A stretch of DNA of 64,000 nt from Cellulomonas sp. HZM (GTDB lineage: Bacteria > Actinomycetota > Actinomycetes > Actinomycetales > Cellulomonadaceae): positions 62,001 through 126,000 of the forward strand of contig NZ_JEOE01000003.1 of the NCBI RefSeq assembly GCF_000708885.1. Reading direction: 5' to 3'. A program made the position numbers and the translations under genes. Shown piece by piece: positions 1 through 9,075 of this stretch. Position 1 is the stretch's first letter; the number at the start of each line of letters is the position of its first letter. A model generated the notes under the pieces. It made no database searches. It worked only from the letters and a program-made list of their open reading frames with translations, and was not told the DNA's origin.

Positions 1-598
1 GAAGGATCTGCCCCTGGCAGAACACCTCATAGACCTCTTTCGCGCGCTCCGCAGCAGCCGGCGTGAGACCGCCGACGATGCGATCGTTCGTGACGAGCTC
101 GACCATCACGCGGCCTGGCAGCACACGCTCGGGGCAGTGCGCTATGAGGAACGTCGCCTCGCCTGACGTATCGCGGAGGTCTGGCCGGGCCTCGATGAGC
201 CAGTCGTAGAGCTGCCGGGTCGCTCCCGGGGGCGAGGTCGACTCGAGGATCACCAGTGCGCCGGAGGCCAGGTGCGGGGCGATCGACCCCGCAGCAGCCC
301 GGATGTAGGACAAGTCCGGCGAACGGTCGTCGAGGAAAGGCGTCGGGACGGCGACGATGTACACGTCGGCGGCCTTGACCTCGGTGCTCGCCCCCAGGAG
401 CCCGTCGGCGACAGCCTTCGCGACGTACCCCGCAAGGTCGGGCTCCACGAACGGCACCGTGCCCGCATTGACCGCATCAACCGTGCGCTGCGAAACGTCG
501 ACGCCGTGCACGGTGACGCCGTTTGCCGCCAGGATCGCCGCCGTCGGCAATCCGATGTAGCCGAGGCCGACCACGACCGCCGTGAGGTTGGTTCCCAC
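1..598 (-). CDS. wecC: UDP-N-acetyl-D-mannosamine dehydrogenase, partial
   Basis: The N-terminal ~199 residues of a nucleotide-sugar dehydrogenase; the gene runs off the left edge. It should oxidise UDP-ManNAc to UDP-ManNAcA using NAD+. Seen: a Rossmann motif VVGLGYIGLP close to the start, VAVPTPF, ESTSPPGAT and AHCPERVLPG, the last typical of the WecC branch rather than UDP-glucose dehydrogenase. I chose GTG at 598 because GAGGGG lies 9 bases before it; an in-frame ATG at 619 has a poorer Shine-Dalgarno. Next to wecB, whose product is its substrate, so the pair probably makes ManNAcA for a wall polymer. The C-terminal catalytic Cys region is outside the window. Confidence 0.88.
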   Translation of the reverse strand, partial: MGTNLTAVVVGLGYIGLPTAAILAANGVTVHGVDVSQRTVDAVNAGTVPFVEPDLAGYVAKAVADGLLGASTEVKAADVYIVAVPTPFLDDRSPDLSYIRAAAGSIAPHLASGALVILESTSPPGATRQLYDWLIEARPDLRDTSGEATFLIAHCPERVLPGRVMVELVTNDRIVGGLTPAAAERAKEVYEVFCQGQIL

Positions 599-646
599 CG
601 TTAAATTCCCCTCGTCCATGCCCCCGCCGCGCCTGAGGCGGGCGTC

Positions 647-652
647 ATCCTA
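647..652 (-). promoter_or_regulatory. Possible wecC -10 element
   Basis: TAGGAT on the minus strand in the 83-base gap between wecB and wecC, giving a leader of about 40 bases before the GTG at 598. No clear -35 at normal spacing. Confidence 0.3.
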
Positions 653-681
653 CCGACCAGTTGACGTGCCCTGAGCAACGA

Positions 682-1827
682 TCAACCAGCGAAGTCCGCC
701 AGCCGTTCTCCCACCCCGAGCATGGCCGCGATCGCTGCGACGCTCCGCTCCGCCGCGCGACCGTCACCGTACGGGTTCACCGCGTTGGCCATCGCTGCGT
801 AGTGCGACGCGTCGTGCAAGAGCTTGCCGACCTCGTTCACGACTCGCTCTTCGTCGGTGCCGATCAGCGTGGCGGTACCTGCGGTGATCGCCTCGGGTCG
901 TTCGGTGTCCTCACGCAGCACCAGAACGGGCTTGCCGAGCGAAGGAGCCTCCTCCTGAACCCCGCCGGAGTCGGTGACCACCAGCGTGCTTCGGGCCGTC
1001 AGCTGCGCGAAGTCCGTGTACCCGAGCGGCTCCGTCAGCAGCACGTTCGGCAATTCCGAGAGCGCCGGGACGAAGATCTCTCGAACGAGCGGGTTGGCGT
1101 GCAGCGGCAGGACGAACACGACCTCGGGCTCAGTCGTCGCCAGGCGCGCGAGCGCTCGTGCTGTGGAGCGCATCGGCTCGCCCCAAGACTCACGCCGATG
1201 CGACGTGACGAGCACGACCCGCCGCCCGTCGAGGTCGGCCGCGGCGAGGATCGGGTCAACGACGGGGCGCTCGACCTTCGCAGTGCTGAGAAGGGCGTCG
1301 ATCACGGAGTTCCCCGTCACGACGACCGTCGTCGGGTCGACACCCTCACGCAGCAGGTTGTCACGGCTGCCCGCGGTGGGAGCGAGGTGCAGCGAGGTGA
1401 TGTGAGACAGCAGGCGCCGGTTGCCCTCCTCGGGGAACGGTGACCAGATCGTCGCCGTGCGCAGCCCGGCCTCGACGTGGACCACCGGGATCTTGAGGTA
1501 GAACGCCGCGAGGCCAGCAGCGAAGGCGGACGTCGTGTCACCCTGCACCACCACGACGTCGGGGCGCTCGTCGCGTAGCACGGGTGTCAGTCGCTCGAGC
1601 GTGCGGCTCGTCACGGCCTCGAGCCCCTGGCCGTGGGCAAAGATGTCGAGGTCGTGCGCAGGTGTGATCCCGAACACCTCGTTCACCTGGTCGAGCATCG
1701 CGCGGTGCTGACCGGTGACCACGACCGTGCAGTCGAGCCGCGGGTCCGACTCGAGTGCGGCGACGATCGGTGCCATCTTGATGGCTTCTGGGCGTGTGCC
1801 GTAGACCGGCATCACCTTGGGAGACAC
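682..1827 (-). CDS. wecB: UDP-N-acetylglucosamine 2-epimerase (non-hydrolysing)
   Basis: 381 residues, the normal family length. It interconverts UDP-GlcNAc and UDP-ManNAc in the cytoplasm. Seen: N-terminal GTRPEAIKMAP (residues 10-20), TGQHRAMLDQV, VHVEAGLRT, the PEEGNRRLLSH segment, and the C-terminal nucleotide-binding motif DSGGVQEEAPSLGKPVLVLR. The start is GTG at 1827, 9 bases after the stop of the glycosyltransferase, so the two are probably co-transcribed. The next gene downstream encodes the dehydrogenase that would use its product. Confidence 0.95.
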   Translation of the reverse strand: MSPKVMPVYGTRPEAIKMAPIVAALESDPRLDCTVVVTGQHRAMLDQVNEVFGITPAHDLDIFAHGQGLEAVTSRTLERLTPVLRDERPDVVVVQGDTTSAFAAGLAAFYLKIPVVHVEAGLRTATIWSPFPEEGNRRLLSHITSLHLAPTAGSRDNLLREGVDPTTVVVTGNSVIDALLSTAKVERPVVDPILAAADLDGRRVVLVTSHRRESWGEPMRSTARALARLATTEPEVVFVLPLHANPLVREIFVPALSELPNVLLTEPLGYTDFAQLTARSTLVVTDSGGVQEEAPSLGKPVLVLREDTERPEAITAGTATLIGTDEERVVNEVGKLLHDASHYAAMANAVNPYGDGRAAERSVAAIAAMLGVGERLADFAG

Positions 1828-1836
1828 AGTGCGACC

Positions 1837-2868
1837 TCACGATCGAGTTGTAGTAGGGCGCGGCGCGGCGCCCCCGCGAACAAATCCGGCGCCCCACGAG
1901 AGGTGCATGGTGCCGATGACGGCAGGAAGGCGACACAGCGCGGACGAGCTCAGTCGCCGTCCGACGACGATCGACACGGTCGCCACGCCGACCGCGTAGG
2001 CGAGAGGTACGACGAGGCCGACCGTGAGCCAGGTAGGCCCGACGACCACACCGACGACCGCGAGCACGGCCGACAGCACGATCGCGACTACCACCACCGG
2101 CGGCGCCAGGTACCGCACTGACGCCGTCTCCGGGTACCGCCGCATCACCTCGCGCCGCCACTGCCCGGTCTTGTAGAACTGCTTCGCCAGCGCCCGGAAC
2201 GAGTCCCGCGGCCGGTACTCCACGCGCATCCGGGGCGTGAACCACACCACCGCACCGGCGTTGCGCAGCCGCAGGTTCAGCTCCCAGTCCTGCGCGCGCG
2301 TCCAGTGCTCGTCGTACCCGCCGGCGCGCTCGAAGGTCGCGCGGCGGAACGAGCCGAGGTACACGGTGTCCGCCGGCCCCTCGGCACCGCCGGTGTGGAA
2401 CCGGCCGCCGCCCAGCCCGATCGGGTGGGACATCGCGAACGCGACGGCCTCCTGCACTGGCCCGTCGCCGACAGGCACCATCATCCCGCCGACGTTGTCC
2501 GCGCCGGTGCGCTCGAGCACGTCGACCGCGACACGGACGTAGTCGCTCGGGAGCTTGGCGTGCCCGTCGGTGCGGATCAGGTACGTGGCTGTGGGCTGCG
2601 CCGCGACGCCCGCGCGGACGGCGATGTTCAGTCCCTGGGGGGTGAGGCCGCTGGGGTTCTCGACCACGTGGACGCGAGGGTCGGCTGCGGCGAGCGAGGA
2701 AGCGATGTCGGCCGTCGCGTCGTGCGACGGGCCGACGGCGAGCGCGAGCACGAGCGGTCCCTCGTAGTCCTGCTGCAGCACGGCCTCGACCGCGCCCTGC
2801 AGGTCACGCTCCTCGTTGCGGACCGTCGCGAAGACGACGACGGCGGGGCGACGGGGACCGGGGGGCAC
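1837..2868 (-). CDS. Family 2 glycosyltransferase with membrane tail
   Basis: 343 residues. N-terminal GT-A fold: VVVFATVRNEERDL near the start, a metal-site motif IRTDGHAKL near residue 115, and QDWELNLRLR near residue 205 as the acceptor/catalytic region. The last ~100 residues contain two strongly hydrophobic segments, so it is membrane-anchored. It resembles enzymes building surface polysaccharides, in keeping with the wecBC and galE neighbours; the sugar transferred cannot be read from the sequence. Start GTG at 2868; TATCCT (2877-2882, minus strand) lies 8 bases before it, so the mRNA may be leaderless. Confidence 0.85.
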   Translation of the reverse strand: MPPGPRRPAVVVFATVRNEERDLQGAVEAVLQQDYEGPLVLALAVGPSHDATADIASSLAAADPRVHVVENPSGLTPQGLNIAVRAGVAAQPTATYLIRTDGHAKLPSDYVRVAVDVLERTGADNVGGMMVPVGDGPVQEAVAFAMSHPIGLGGGRFHTGGAEGPADTVYLGSFRRATFERAGGYDEHWTRAQDWELNLRLRNAGAVVWFTPRMRVEYRPRDSFRALAKQFYKTGQWRREVMRRYPETASVRYLAPPVVVVAIVLSAVLAVVGVVVGPTWLTVGLVVPLAYAVGVATVSIVVGRRLSSSALCRLPAVIGTMHLSWGAGFVRGGAAPRPTTTRS

Positions 2869-2932
2869 GATGCCAAAGGATAGGACACCCCCGGTCGCCC
2901 GGGGGAATCGTCCCGTCCCGCACCGGCGAGCG

Positions 2933-3934
2933 TCACCCAGCCGCGCGGATCGGCTCCACCCCCGCGTCCCGCTGCACGCGCCACGCGGTCCACGCGCTCG
3001 ACACGATGTCCTCCAGCCCTCGCGAGGGCGCCCACCCGAGCTCCTCGCGGATCCGGGACGCGGTCGCGACGAGCGACGCCGGGTCGCCCGGGCGGCGCGG
3101 CGAGACCTGGGGCGTGGCGTCCAGCCCGGAGGCCGCGCCGATCGCGGCGAGCATCTGCGCCACCGAGACGCCCGTGCCGGTGCCGACGTCGAACGTGTCG
3201 TGCGCGCGGTCGTCGCCGTCGAGGTAGTCGAGCGCGGCGACGTGGGCGTCGGCGAGGTCGGCCACGTGGATGTAGTCGCGCACGCACGTGCCGTCGGGCG
3301 TGGGGTAGTCGTCGCCGAACAGCACGGGCCGCTCGCCGCGCTCGAGGCGGTCCAGCACGAGCGTCATGAGGTTGAGCACCGCGACGTCGCCCAGCTCGGG
3401 GCGGCCGGCGCCGGCCACGTTGAAGTAGCGCAGCGAGACCTGCCGCAGGCCCCAGGCGCGTGCCGCGGCGCGGGCCATCCACTCGCCCGCGAGCTTCGTC
3501 TGCCCGTACGGGTTGATCGGCCGGGGCGTCGTGCCCTCGTCGACCACTCCGCCGTCCGGCTCGCCGTACACGGCCGCGGACGACGAGAACACGAGGCGGT
3601 CCACGCCCGTCGCACGCGCCGCCTCGAGCACGGTGCCGAGCCCGCCGACGTTCTCCCGGTAGTACCACTCTGGCTTCGCGACGGACTCCCCGACCTGCTT
3701 CTTCGCGGCGAGGTGCACCACACCGGTGGCGTGCGCGTCCCGCATGACGCCGGCGAGCTCGTCGGCCGCGCCGGGCGCAGCCAGGTCGAGCCGGTGCAGC
3801 GGGTGGTCGCCGACGCGGTCCGCGGTGGAGGTGGACAGGTCGTCGACGACGAGGACGTCGCGGCCCGCTGCGGCGAGCGAGTCGACGACGTGGGCCCCGA
3901 TGTACCCGGCTCCGCCGGTCACGATGATGGTCAC
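2933..3934 (-). CDS. galE: UDP-glucose 4-epimerase
   Basis: 333 residues, typical for the family. Extended short-chain dehydrogenase that interconverts UDP-glucose and UDP-galactose with bound NAD+. Seen: VTGGAGYIGAHVVDSLAA at the N-terminus (NAD+ site), HLAAKKQVGESV, SSSAAVYGEP with the catalytic Ser region, the YGQTK form of the YxxxK motif, and LRYFNVAGA. The reading frame stays open to 4204, but the NAD motif must lie near the N-terminus, so GTG at 3934 is the start. TAGGGT (3943-3948, minus strand) sits 8 bases before it. Confidence 0.95.
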   Translation of the reverse strand: MTIIVTGGAGYIGAHVVDSLAAAGRDVLVVDDLSTSTADRVGDHPLHRLDLAAPGAADELAGVMRDAHATGVVHLAAKKQVGESVAKPEWYYRENVGGLGTVLEAARATGVDRLVFSSSAAVYGEPDGGVVDEGTTPRPINPYGQTKLAGEWMARAAARAWGLRQVSLRYFNVAGAGRPELGDVAVLNLMTLVLDRLERGERPVLFGDDYPTPDGTCVRDYIHVADLADAHVAALDYLDGDDRAHDTFDVGTGTGVSVAQMLAAIGAASGLDATPQVSPRRPGDPASLVATASRIREELGWAPSRGLEDIVSSAWTAWRVQRDAGVEPIRAAG

Positions 3935-4109
3935 GGTCGTCCACCCTAGCCACGAGCGCGGCGAGGCAGCCGACGCGGGTGCAGGCGCAGGCGCACGCGA
4001 CCAACCCGTCCGGTCCGCCCGAGAACGTGAACTGATCTGCACAGATCCTCCACCGGCTCCGTCCCGTCGGTCCGCGCGAGCCCCGCACGCGAAACCTAGG
4101 ATCGAGCCC

Positions 4110-5375
4110 GTGACAGTCCGACACGCTGCCCCTGAGCGCGCCACGACCGCCCGCCACTCCCTCCGCCCGTCGCACACGCACGGGGTACTGAGAGGTGTGG
4201 CCATCGGCGTCGTGGCGCTCCTGGCGTTCGGCGTGGGCTCAGGCGCCGCCGTCTACGCACGCGTCAACGGCAACATCGACCACGTCGACATCGACTCGCT
4301 GGTGGGCGACGAGGCACGCCCGACGAAGTCGGCGGACCCCAGCGACCCGAACGCGGGCCAGGACGTCAACATCCTGGTCCTCGGCTCCGACCAGCGTGAC
4401 GGCGAGAACGGCGCGATCGGCGGCAAGGTCGGCGGCATGCGGTCGGACACCGCGATCGTCATGCACATCTCGGCGGACCGCTCGCGCGTCGACATGGTGT
4501 CGATCCCCCGCGACTCCCTGGTGGACATCCCCTCCTGCAAGCTCTCCAACGGCAAGCACACGGGCTCGTACCGCGGCATGTTCAACTCGGCGTTCGCGAC
4601 GGGGTGGGACCAGGGCGGTGACGTCGCCTCGGCGGCCGGGTGCACGTGGAAGACCGTGGAGCACACGACGGGCGTGCGCATCGACCACTCGGTGGTCGTG
4701 GACTTCGCGGGCTTCGAGAAGATGGTCAACGCGATCGGGGGCGTGCCGATCTGCATCCCCAACGACATGCACTCCAAGGATGCGAAGCTCACGCTCAAGG
4801 CGGGCTACCAGACGCTCAACGGCAAGACGGCTCTCGGGTTCGCCCGCGCCCGCAAGGGCGAGGGCGTCGGCGACGGCTCGGACATCAACCGCATCGGCCA
4901 CCAGCAGCAGCTCATCGCGGCGATGATCAAGGCCGTCCTGGCCAAGAACGTCCTCACCAACGCGGGCCAGCTGCTCAACCTGCTGGGCGCCGCGAGCGCG
5001 TCCGTCACGACGGACAAGGGCCTGTCCCTGACCGACATGGTCGGCCTCGCCTACAACATGCGGGACATCCGGGGTGGAAACATCACGTTCATGACGATCC
5101 CGTGGGCTCCGGCCCCGTCCGACCCGAACCGCGTCGTGTGGACGTCCGAGGCCGCTCCCATCTGGCAGCGCATGGCCGAGGACAAGCCGATCGACGGCTC
5201 GAAGGCGGAGCCCTCGTCGACCGCGACGACCAAGGCGCCCACCGCGACCGACGAGCCGACCTCCACGTCCACGTCGAAGCCGTCGTCCACGCCGACGCCG
5301 CAGCAGACGCGCCAGGCAGGCAAGGAGTCGTTCACGCTCGACGACAAGACGGCCTCCTGCTCGAAGACGAAGTGA
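4110..5375 (+). CDS. LytR-CpsA-Psr family glycopolymer ligase (first copy)
   Basis: 421 residues. LCP enzymes transfer lipid-linked wall glycopolymers onto peptidoglycan on the outer membrane face. Seen: a short cationic N-terminus, one transmembrane helix at about residues 29-49, then the LCP domain with GSDQRDGEN, GMRSDTAIVMHI, VSIPRDSLVDIP and the arginine-bearing DINRIGHQQQLI. A Ser/Thr/Pro-rich linker (about 365-405) and a short tail with Cys follow. Start GTG at 4110: TAGGAT at 4097-4102 is 7 bases upstream and there is no good ribosome site, so translation is probably leaderless. Followed after 2 bases by a second LCP gene. Confidence 0.92.
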   Translation: MTVRHAAPERATTARHSLRPSHTHGVLRGVAIGVVALLAFGVGSGAAVYARVNGNIDHVDIDSLVGDEARPTKSADPSDPNAGQDVNILVLGSDQRDGENGAIGGKVGGMRSDTAIVMHISADRSRVDMVSIPRDSLVDIPSCKLSNGKHTGSYRGMFNSAFATGWDQGGDVASAAGCTWKTVEHTTGVRIDHSVVVDFAGFEKMVNAIGGVPICIPNDMHSKDAKLTLKAGYQTLNGKTALGFARARKGEGVGDGSDINRIGHQQQLIAAMIKAVLAKNVLTNAGQLLNLLGAASASVTTDKGLSLTDMVGLAYNMRDIRGGNITFMTIPWAPAPSDPNRVVWTSEAAPIWQRMAEDKPIDGSKAEPSSTATTKAPTATDEPTSTSTSKPSSTPTPQQTRQAGKESFTLDDKTASCSKTK

Positions 5376-5377
5376 CG

Positions 5378-6700
5378 ATGAGCCCGGACCAGCCGCGCCG
5401 CCAGACTCCCCCGAGCTTCACGCCCGGGGCTCGGGCGTCGCGGCCCCCCGCCGACGGCGCGCAGCCGGTGGTCGTGGGCGGCGACGACGCCGTGGACGCC
5501 ACGAAGGTCCAGCCCGTCGTCCCGCCGTCCTCCCGGCCCGCGCGTCCTGCTCAGCCGCGGTCCTACTCCCCGCCGGCGGGATCTGGCGGCTCCGCACGTC
5601 CCGTCGCCCCGCAGGGAGCGGCACCTCGGTCGACCACACCCCGCACCGCCGGTTCGGCGCCCGGCCACCCGGCCGGCCGGCCGTCGGGACAGCCGCCCCG
5701 CACGCCGGGGACCGGCACACCCGCACGCGACCCGCAGGACGCCGCGCCCCCGCGTCGGCGCCGACGCGGGCTCAAGATCGGCCTCGCCGTCGTCGCTCTC
5801 GTGCTGGTCGCCGCGCTCGCGTGGCCGATCGGCCTCGTGATGTGGGCCAACAAGAAGGTCCAGCACACCGACGCGCTGTCGGGCGCCGCGAGCACCGACG
5901 GGACCACCTACCTGCTCACGGGCTCCGACTCGCGTGCGGACGGCGGCGTCAAGGACGACGGCACGCTCGGCGCGCGCACGGACACGATCCTGCTGCTGCA
6001 CGTCCCGAAGAGCGGCCCGACCGCGCTCATCTCGATCCCCCGGGACAGCTACGTCGCGATCCCCGGGCACGGAAAGAACAAGATCAACGCCGCGTTCGCC
6101 TGGGGCGGCGCGCCGCTGCTCGTCAAGACCGTCGAGAAGCTCACGGGCATGACCGTCGACCACTACGCCGAGATCGGCATGGCGGGCGTCAAGGACGTCG
6201 TCGACGCGGTCGGCGGGGTGCGCCTGTGCTACGACCACGACGTCGACGACAAGGACTCGCACATGAAGTGGAAGGCGGGGTGCCACGTCGTCAACGGCAA
6301 GAAGGCGCTCGCGTTCTCTCGCATGCGCAAGTCCGACCCCGAGGGCGACATCGGCCGTGCCAAGCGTCAGCGTCAGCTCATCGGCTCGCTCATGGGCAGC
6401 CTGGACCCGAGGTCGCTCGCCTTCCACCCGTCGCAGCAGGTCGCGCTCATCGACGCCGGCACGGCCGCGCTCACGGTCGACGAGAGCTCGGGCATCGTCG
6501 ACATGGGCAGGATGGGGCTCGCGTTCCGGGCCGCCAACGGTGACGGCGGCATCACGGGCACGCCGCCGATCTCGAGCCTGGACTACCGTCCTGGCGGCGT
6601 CGGCTCGACGGTGCAGCTCGACCCGGACAAGTCCCCGAAGTTCTGGGAGGACATCGCCCAGGGCAACCTGAAGCCGGGCAAGGTCGGCGGCGTCGAGTAG
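5378..6700 (+). CDS. LytR-CpsA-Psr family glycopolymer ligase (second copy)
   Basis: 440 residues, beginning 2 bases after the stop of the first LCP gene. About 125 N-terminal residues are rich in Pro, Ala, Arg and Ser and presumably disordered in the cytoplasm. A cluster of arginines and one transmembrane helix (about 131-153) follow, then the LCP domain with TGSDSRADGGV, ARTDTILLLHV, ISIPRDSYVAIPG and GDIGRAKRQRQLI. It differs from its neighbour by the long proline-rich head and the lack of a Ser/Thr tail. Tandem LCP genes beside wecBC and galE suggest attachment of a ManNAcA- or galactose-containing polymer (inference). Confidence 0.9.
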   Translation: MSPDQPRRQTPPSFTPGARASRPPADGAQPVVVGGDDAVDATKVQPVVPPSSRPARPAQPRSYSPPAGSGGSARPVAPQGAAPRSTTPRTAGSAPGHPAGRPSGQPPRTPGTGTPARDPQDAAPPRRRRRGLKIGLAVVALVLVAALAWPIGLVMWANKKVQHTDALSGAASTDGTTYLLTGSDSRADGGVKDDGTLGARTDTILLLHVPKSGPTALISIPRDSYVAIPGHGKNKINAAFAWGGAPLLVKTVEKLTGMTVDHYAEIGMAGVKDVVDAVGGVRLCYDHDVDDKDSHMKWKAGCHVVNGKKALAFSRMRKSDPEGDIGRAKRQRQLIGSLMGSLDPRSLAFHPSQQVALIDAGTAALTVDESSGIVDMGRMGLAFRAANGDGGITGTPPISSLDYRPGGVGSTVQLDPDKSPKFWEDIAQGNLKPGKVGGVE

Positions 6701-6727
6701 CCGCGTGGGCTGTGCCGGTCGCGGCGG

Positions 6728-7264
6728 TCAGGCCTGGAAGCCCAGACCCTGACGGCCCGACGAGAGAGAGCGCAGCCGCTCGCCCTTCTCGTCCGCCTGC
6801 TCGCGCAACGCGGTCTGGAAGTCCGTCATCGCCCCGTGCAGCCGCGCCGCGAGCTCGTCGGTGCCTGCCGACAGGATGCGCACCGCGAGCAGGCCGGCGT
6901 TGCGCGCGCCACCCACCGACACCGTCGCGACCGGCACGCCCGCGGGCATCTGCACGATCGACAGCAGCGAGTCCATGCCGTCGAGGTACCGCAGCGGCAC
7001 GGGCACACCGATCACGGGCAGCGTCGTCACGGAGGCGAGCATGCCCGGCAGGTGCGCCGCTCCCCCGGCGCCTGCCACGATCGCGCGCAGCCCACGCCCG
7101 GCGGCGTCACGGCCGTACGCGACCATCTTGTCCGGCTGCCGGTGCGCCGAGACGACGTCCACCTCGACGGGCACGTCGAACTCCGCGAGGGCCTGCGCCG
7201 CGGCCTCCATCACGGGCCAGTCGGAGTCCGACCCCATGACGATCCCCACCAGTGCACCGCTCAT
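6728..7264 (-). CDS. purE: N5-carboxyaminoimidazole ribonucleotide mutase
   Basis: 178 residues, class I PurE. It converts N5-CAIR to CAIR in purine synthesis. Seen: [17 protein letters not shown] near the N-terminus, [11 protein letters not shown] with the catalytic His, and [15 protein letters not shown]. The ATG at 7264 overlaps the purK stop (ATGA), so translation is coupled to the preceding enzyme of the pathway. The last ~15 residues (ending GRQGLGFQA) extend beyond the usual fold. It converges on the second LCP gene with a 27-base gap. Confidence 0.96.
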   Translation of the reverse strand: MSGALVGIVMGSDSDWPVMEAAAQALAEFDVPVEVDVVSAHRQPDKMVAYGRDAAGRGLRAIVAGAGGAAHLPGMLASVTTLPVIGVPVPLRYLDGMDSLLSIVQMPAGVPVATVSVGGARNAGLLAVRILSAGTDELAARLHGAMTDFQTALREQADEKGERLRSLSSGRQGLGFQA

Positions 7265-8427
7265 CGCGCGTCCCCGTCCGTCGTCGTACCAGAGTGCTCG
7301 CCACGCAGGATCGCCGCCGCGGCGAGCGCCCGGGCCCGCACGTCGTCGAGGTCGTCGCCGCTGACGTTCACGTGCCCGAGCTTGCGCCCCGGCCTGATCT
7401 CCTTGCCGTACAGCTGCACCTTCGCCCCCGGGTCGGTCGCCGCGACGAGCGGCACGCCGTCCGTGAGGTCGTCGAGCGCGCTGCCCAGCACGTTCGCCAT
7501 CACGGTCCACCGCGCGCGGGGTTCGGTGCTGCCGAGCGGGAGGTCGAGCACGGCGCGCAGGTGCTGCTCGAACTGGCTGGTCACGGCGCCGTCGATGGTC
7601 CAGTGCCCGGAGTTGTGCGGACGCATCGCGAGCTCGTTGACGAGCACGCCGCCGTCGACCTCGAACAGCTCGACCGCGAGCACGCCCGTGACGTCGAGCC
7701 CCTGCGCGACGAGGGTCGCGACCTCGAGCGCCTGCCGCTCGACCTCCGGGTCGAGCTCGGGTGCCGGCGCGATCACCTCCGAGCACACCCCGTCGCGCTG
7801 GATCGACTCGACCACGGCCCACGTGCGCATCTCGCCGGACGGGCGGCGCGCGACGAGCACGGCGAGCTCGCGCCGGAACGGCACCTTCTGCTCCGCGAGC
7901 AGCGCGGGTCCGCCGTCGTCGGCCGCGGCGAACCAGTCGGTGACCTCGTCGGTCGACCGGACCACGCGTACGCCCTTGCCGTCGTAACCACCGCGCGACG
8001 TCTTGACCACGGCCTCGCCGTGCTCCGCGAGGAACGCGTCGAGGTCTGCGGCATCGCGCAACGGGGCCCACGGAGGGCACGGCGCACCGAGCTGGGTGAG
8101 CCGGCGCCGCATCACGATCTTGTCCTGCGCGTGCACGAGGGCACCGGTGCCCGGGCGGACCGCGACACCCGCGGCCGCGAGCTCGTCGAGCAGCGCGTAC
8201 GGCACGTGCTCGTGCTCGAAGGTCAGCGCGTCGGCGCCGACGGCGAGCGCGGCGACCGCGTCCGGGTCCGCGGCGGCGCCCACAGGCGCGTCGACGACGA
8301 CCTGCGCGGCCGACGACGTCGGGCTCTCGACCAGCACCCGCAGGTGCAGCCCGAGCGCGGTCGCGGCCGGGGCCATCATGCGAGCGAGCTGTCCACCGCC
8401 GACGACGGCCACCACGGGTGCTGTCAC
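7261..8427 (-). CDS. purK: N5-carboxyaminoimidazole ribonucleotide synthase
   Basis: 388 residues, ATP-grasp family. It carboxylates AIR to N5-CAIR using ATP and bicarbonate. Seen: [18 protein letters not shown] at the N-terminus, [16 protein letters not shown] of the ATP-grasp lid, [23 protein letters not shown] in the metal/ATP site, and LGHVNVSG near the C-terminus. Start GTG at 8427 with TAGGCT (8436-8441, minus strand) 8 bases upstream. It overlaps purE by 4 bases and is divergent from the GtrA gene. Confidence 0.96.
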   Translation of the reverse strand: MTAPVVAVVGGGQLARMMAPAATALGLHLRVLVESPTSSAAQVVVDAPVGAAADPDAVAALAVGADALTFEHEHVPYALLDELAAAGVAVRPGTGALVHAQDKIVMRRRLTQLGAPCPPWAPLRDAADLDAFLAEHGEAVVKTSRGGYDGKGVRVVRSTDEVTDWFAAADDGGPALLAEQKVPFRRELAVLVARRPSGEMRTWAVVESIQRDGVCSEVIAPAPELDPEVERQALEVATLVAQGLDVTGVLAVELFEVDGGVLVNELAMRPHNSGHWTIDGAVTSQFEQHLRAVLDLPLGSTEPRARWTVMANVLGSALDDLTDGVPLVAATDPGAKVQLYGKEIRPGRKLGHVNVSGDDLDDVRARALAAAAILRGEHSGTTTDGDAR

Positions 8428-8573
8428 GTCGTCGGAGCCTAGTCGAGCCGGTGGAGGGGCCCAGACACCGTCCAGGAACCGGCGCTATCCTCGCGGTAGC
8501 CGTGCGGCTCTCGCCCGCGGATCCGAGCAGATGCCAGGCAGGTGCCGGGCAGGCACACGAGGCAGGGGCGCGC

Positions 8574-9065
8574 GTGGACGAGACCGACGAGCAGGAGCGT
8601 GCGACGCCACCCCGCTCGGCGCTGCACGAGCGGCTGCTCGAGGTCGCGCGGTTCCTCGCCGTCGGCGGTGCCGCCTTCGTCGTCGACCTCGGCCTGTTCA
8701 ACCTTCTCTGCTACGGCCCGGGGCACCTGCTGGGCGCCAAGCCGATCACCGCCAAGATCCTGTCCCTGGCGGCCGCGACCGCGGTGTCGTGGATCGGCAA
8801 CCGGCACTGGACCTTCGCGACGCACGCGTCTCCCGCCCGGGGGCGCGAGCTGTTCGTCTTCGTCGTCATCAACCTGCTGGGCGCGGCGATCCCCGTCCTG
8901 ACGCTCGCGTTCTCGCGCTACGTGCTCGACCAGACGTCGCAGCTCTCGGACAACGCGTGGACCGTCACCGGCATCGCCGTGGGCACGCTGCTGCGCTACT
9001 TCGGCTACAAGGCGTGGGTGTTCACCGCGCGGCCGGCGCAGGAAGCCGTCGCGACGATCGTCTGA
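8574..9065 (+). CDS. GtrA family membrane protein
   Basis: 163 residues with four hydrophobic segments. GtrA/DPMS3-like proteins are thought to help flip or support transfer of polyprenyl-linked sugars; the role here is not known. Seen: [20 protein letters not shown] in the first helix, [11 protein letters not shown] in the loop typical of the family, and [10 protein letters not shown] at the end. The frame is open from 8418, but GTG at 8574 has AGG and GGGG tracts just upstream and gives a charged cytoplasmic head directly before helix 1. It converges on manA with a 10-base gap. Confidence 0.85.
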   Translation: MDETDEQERATPPRSALHERLLEVARFLAVGGAAFVVDLGLFNLLCYGPGHLLGAKPITAKILSLAAATAVSWIGNRHWTFATHASPARGRELFVFVVINLLGAAIPVLTLAFSRYVLDQTSQLSDNAWTVTGIAVGTLLRYFGYKAWVFTARPAQEAVATIV

Positions 9066-9075
9066 CGACGAGCCG

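Noticed and set aside
623-645. Short GC hairpin before wecC
   Set aside because: Stem of only 4-5 pairs in the wecC leader; not distinguishable from chance in GC-rich DNA.
6700-6725. Possible terminator between the second LCP gene and purE
   Set aside because: Six-base stem GCCGCG/CGCGGC with a 14-base loop; too weak to call.
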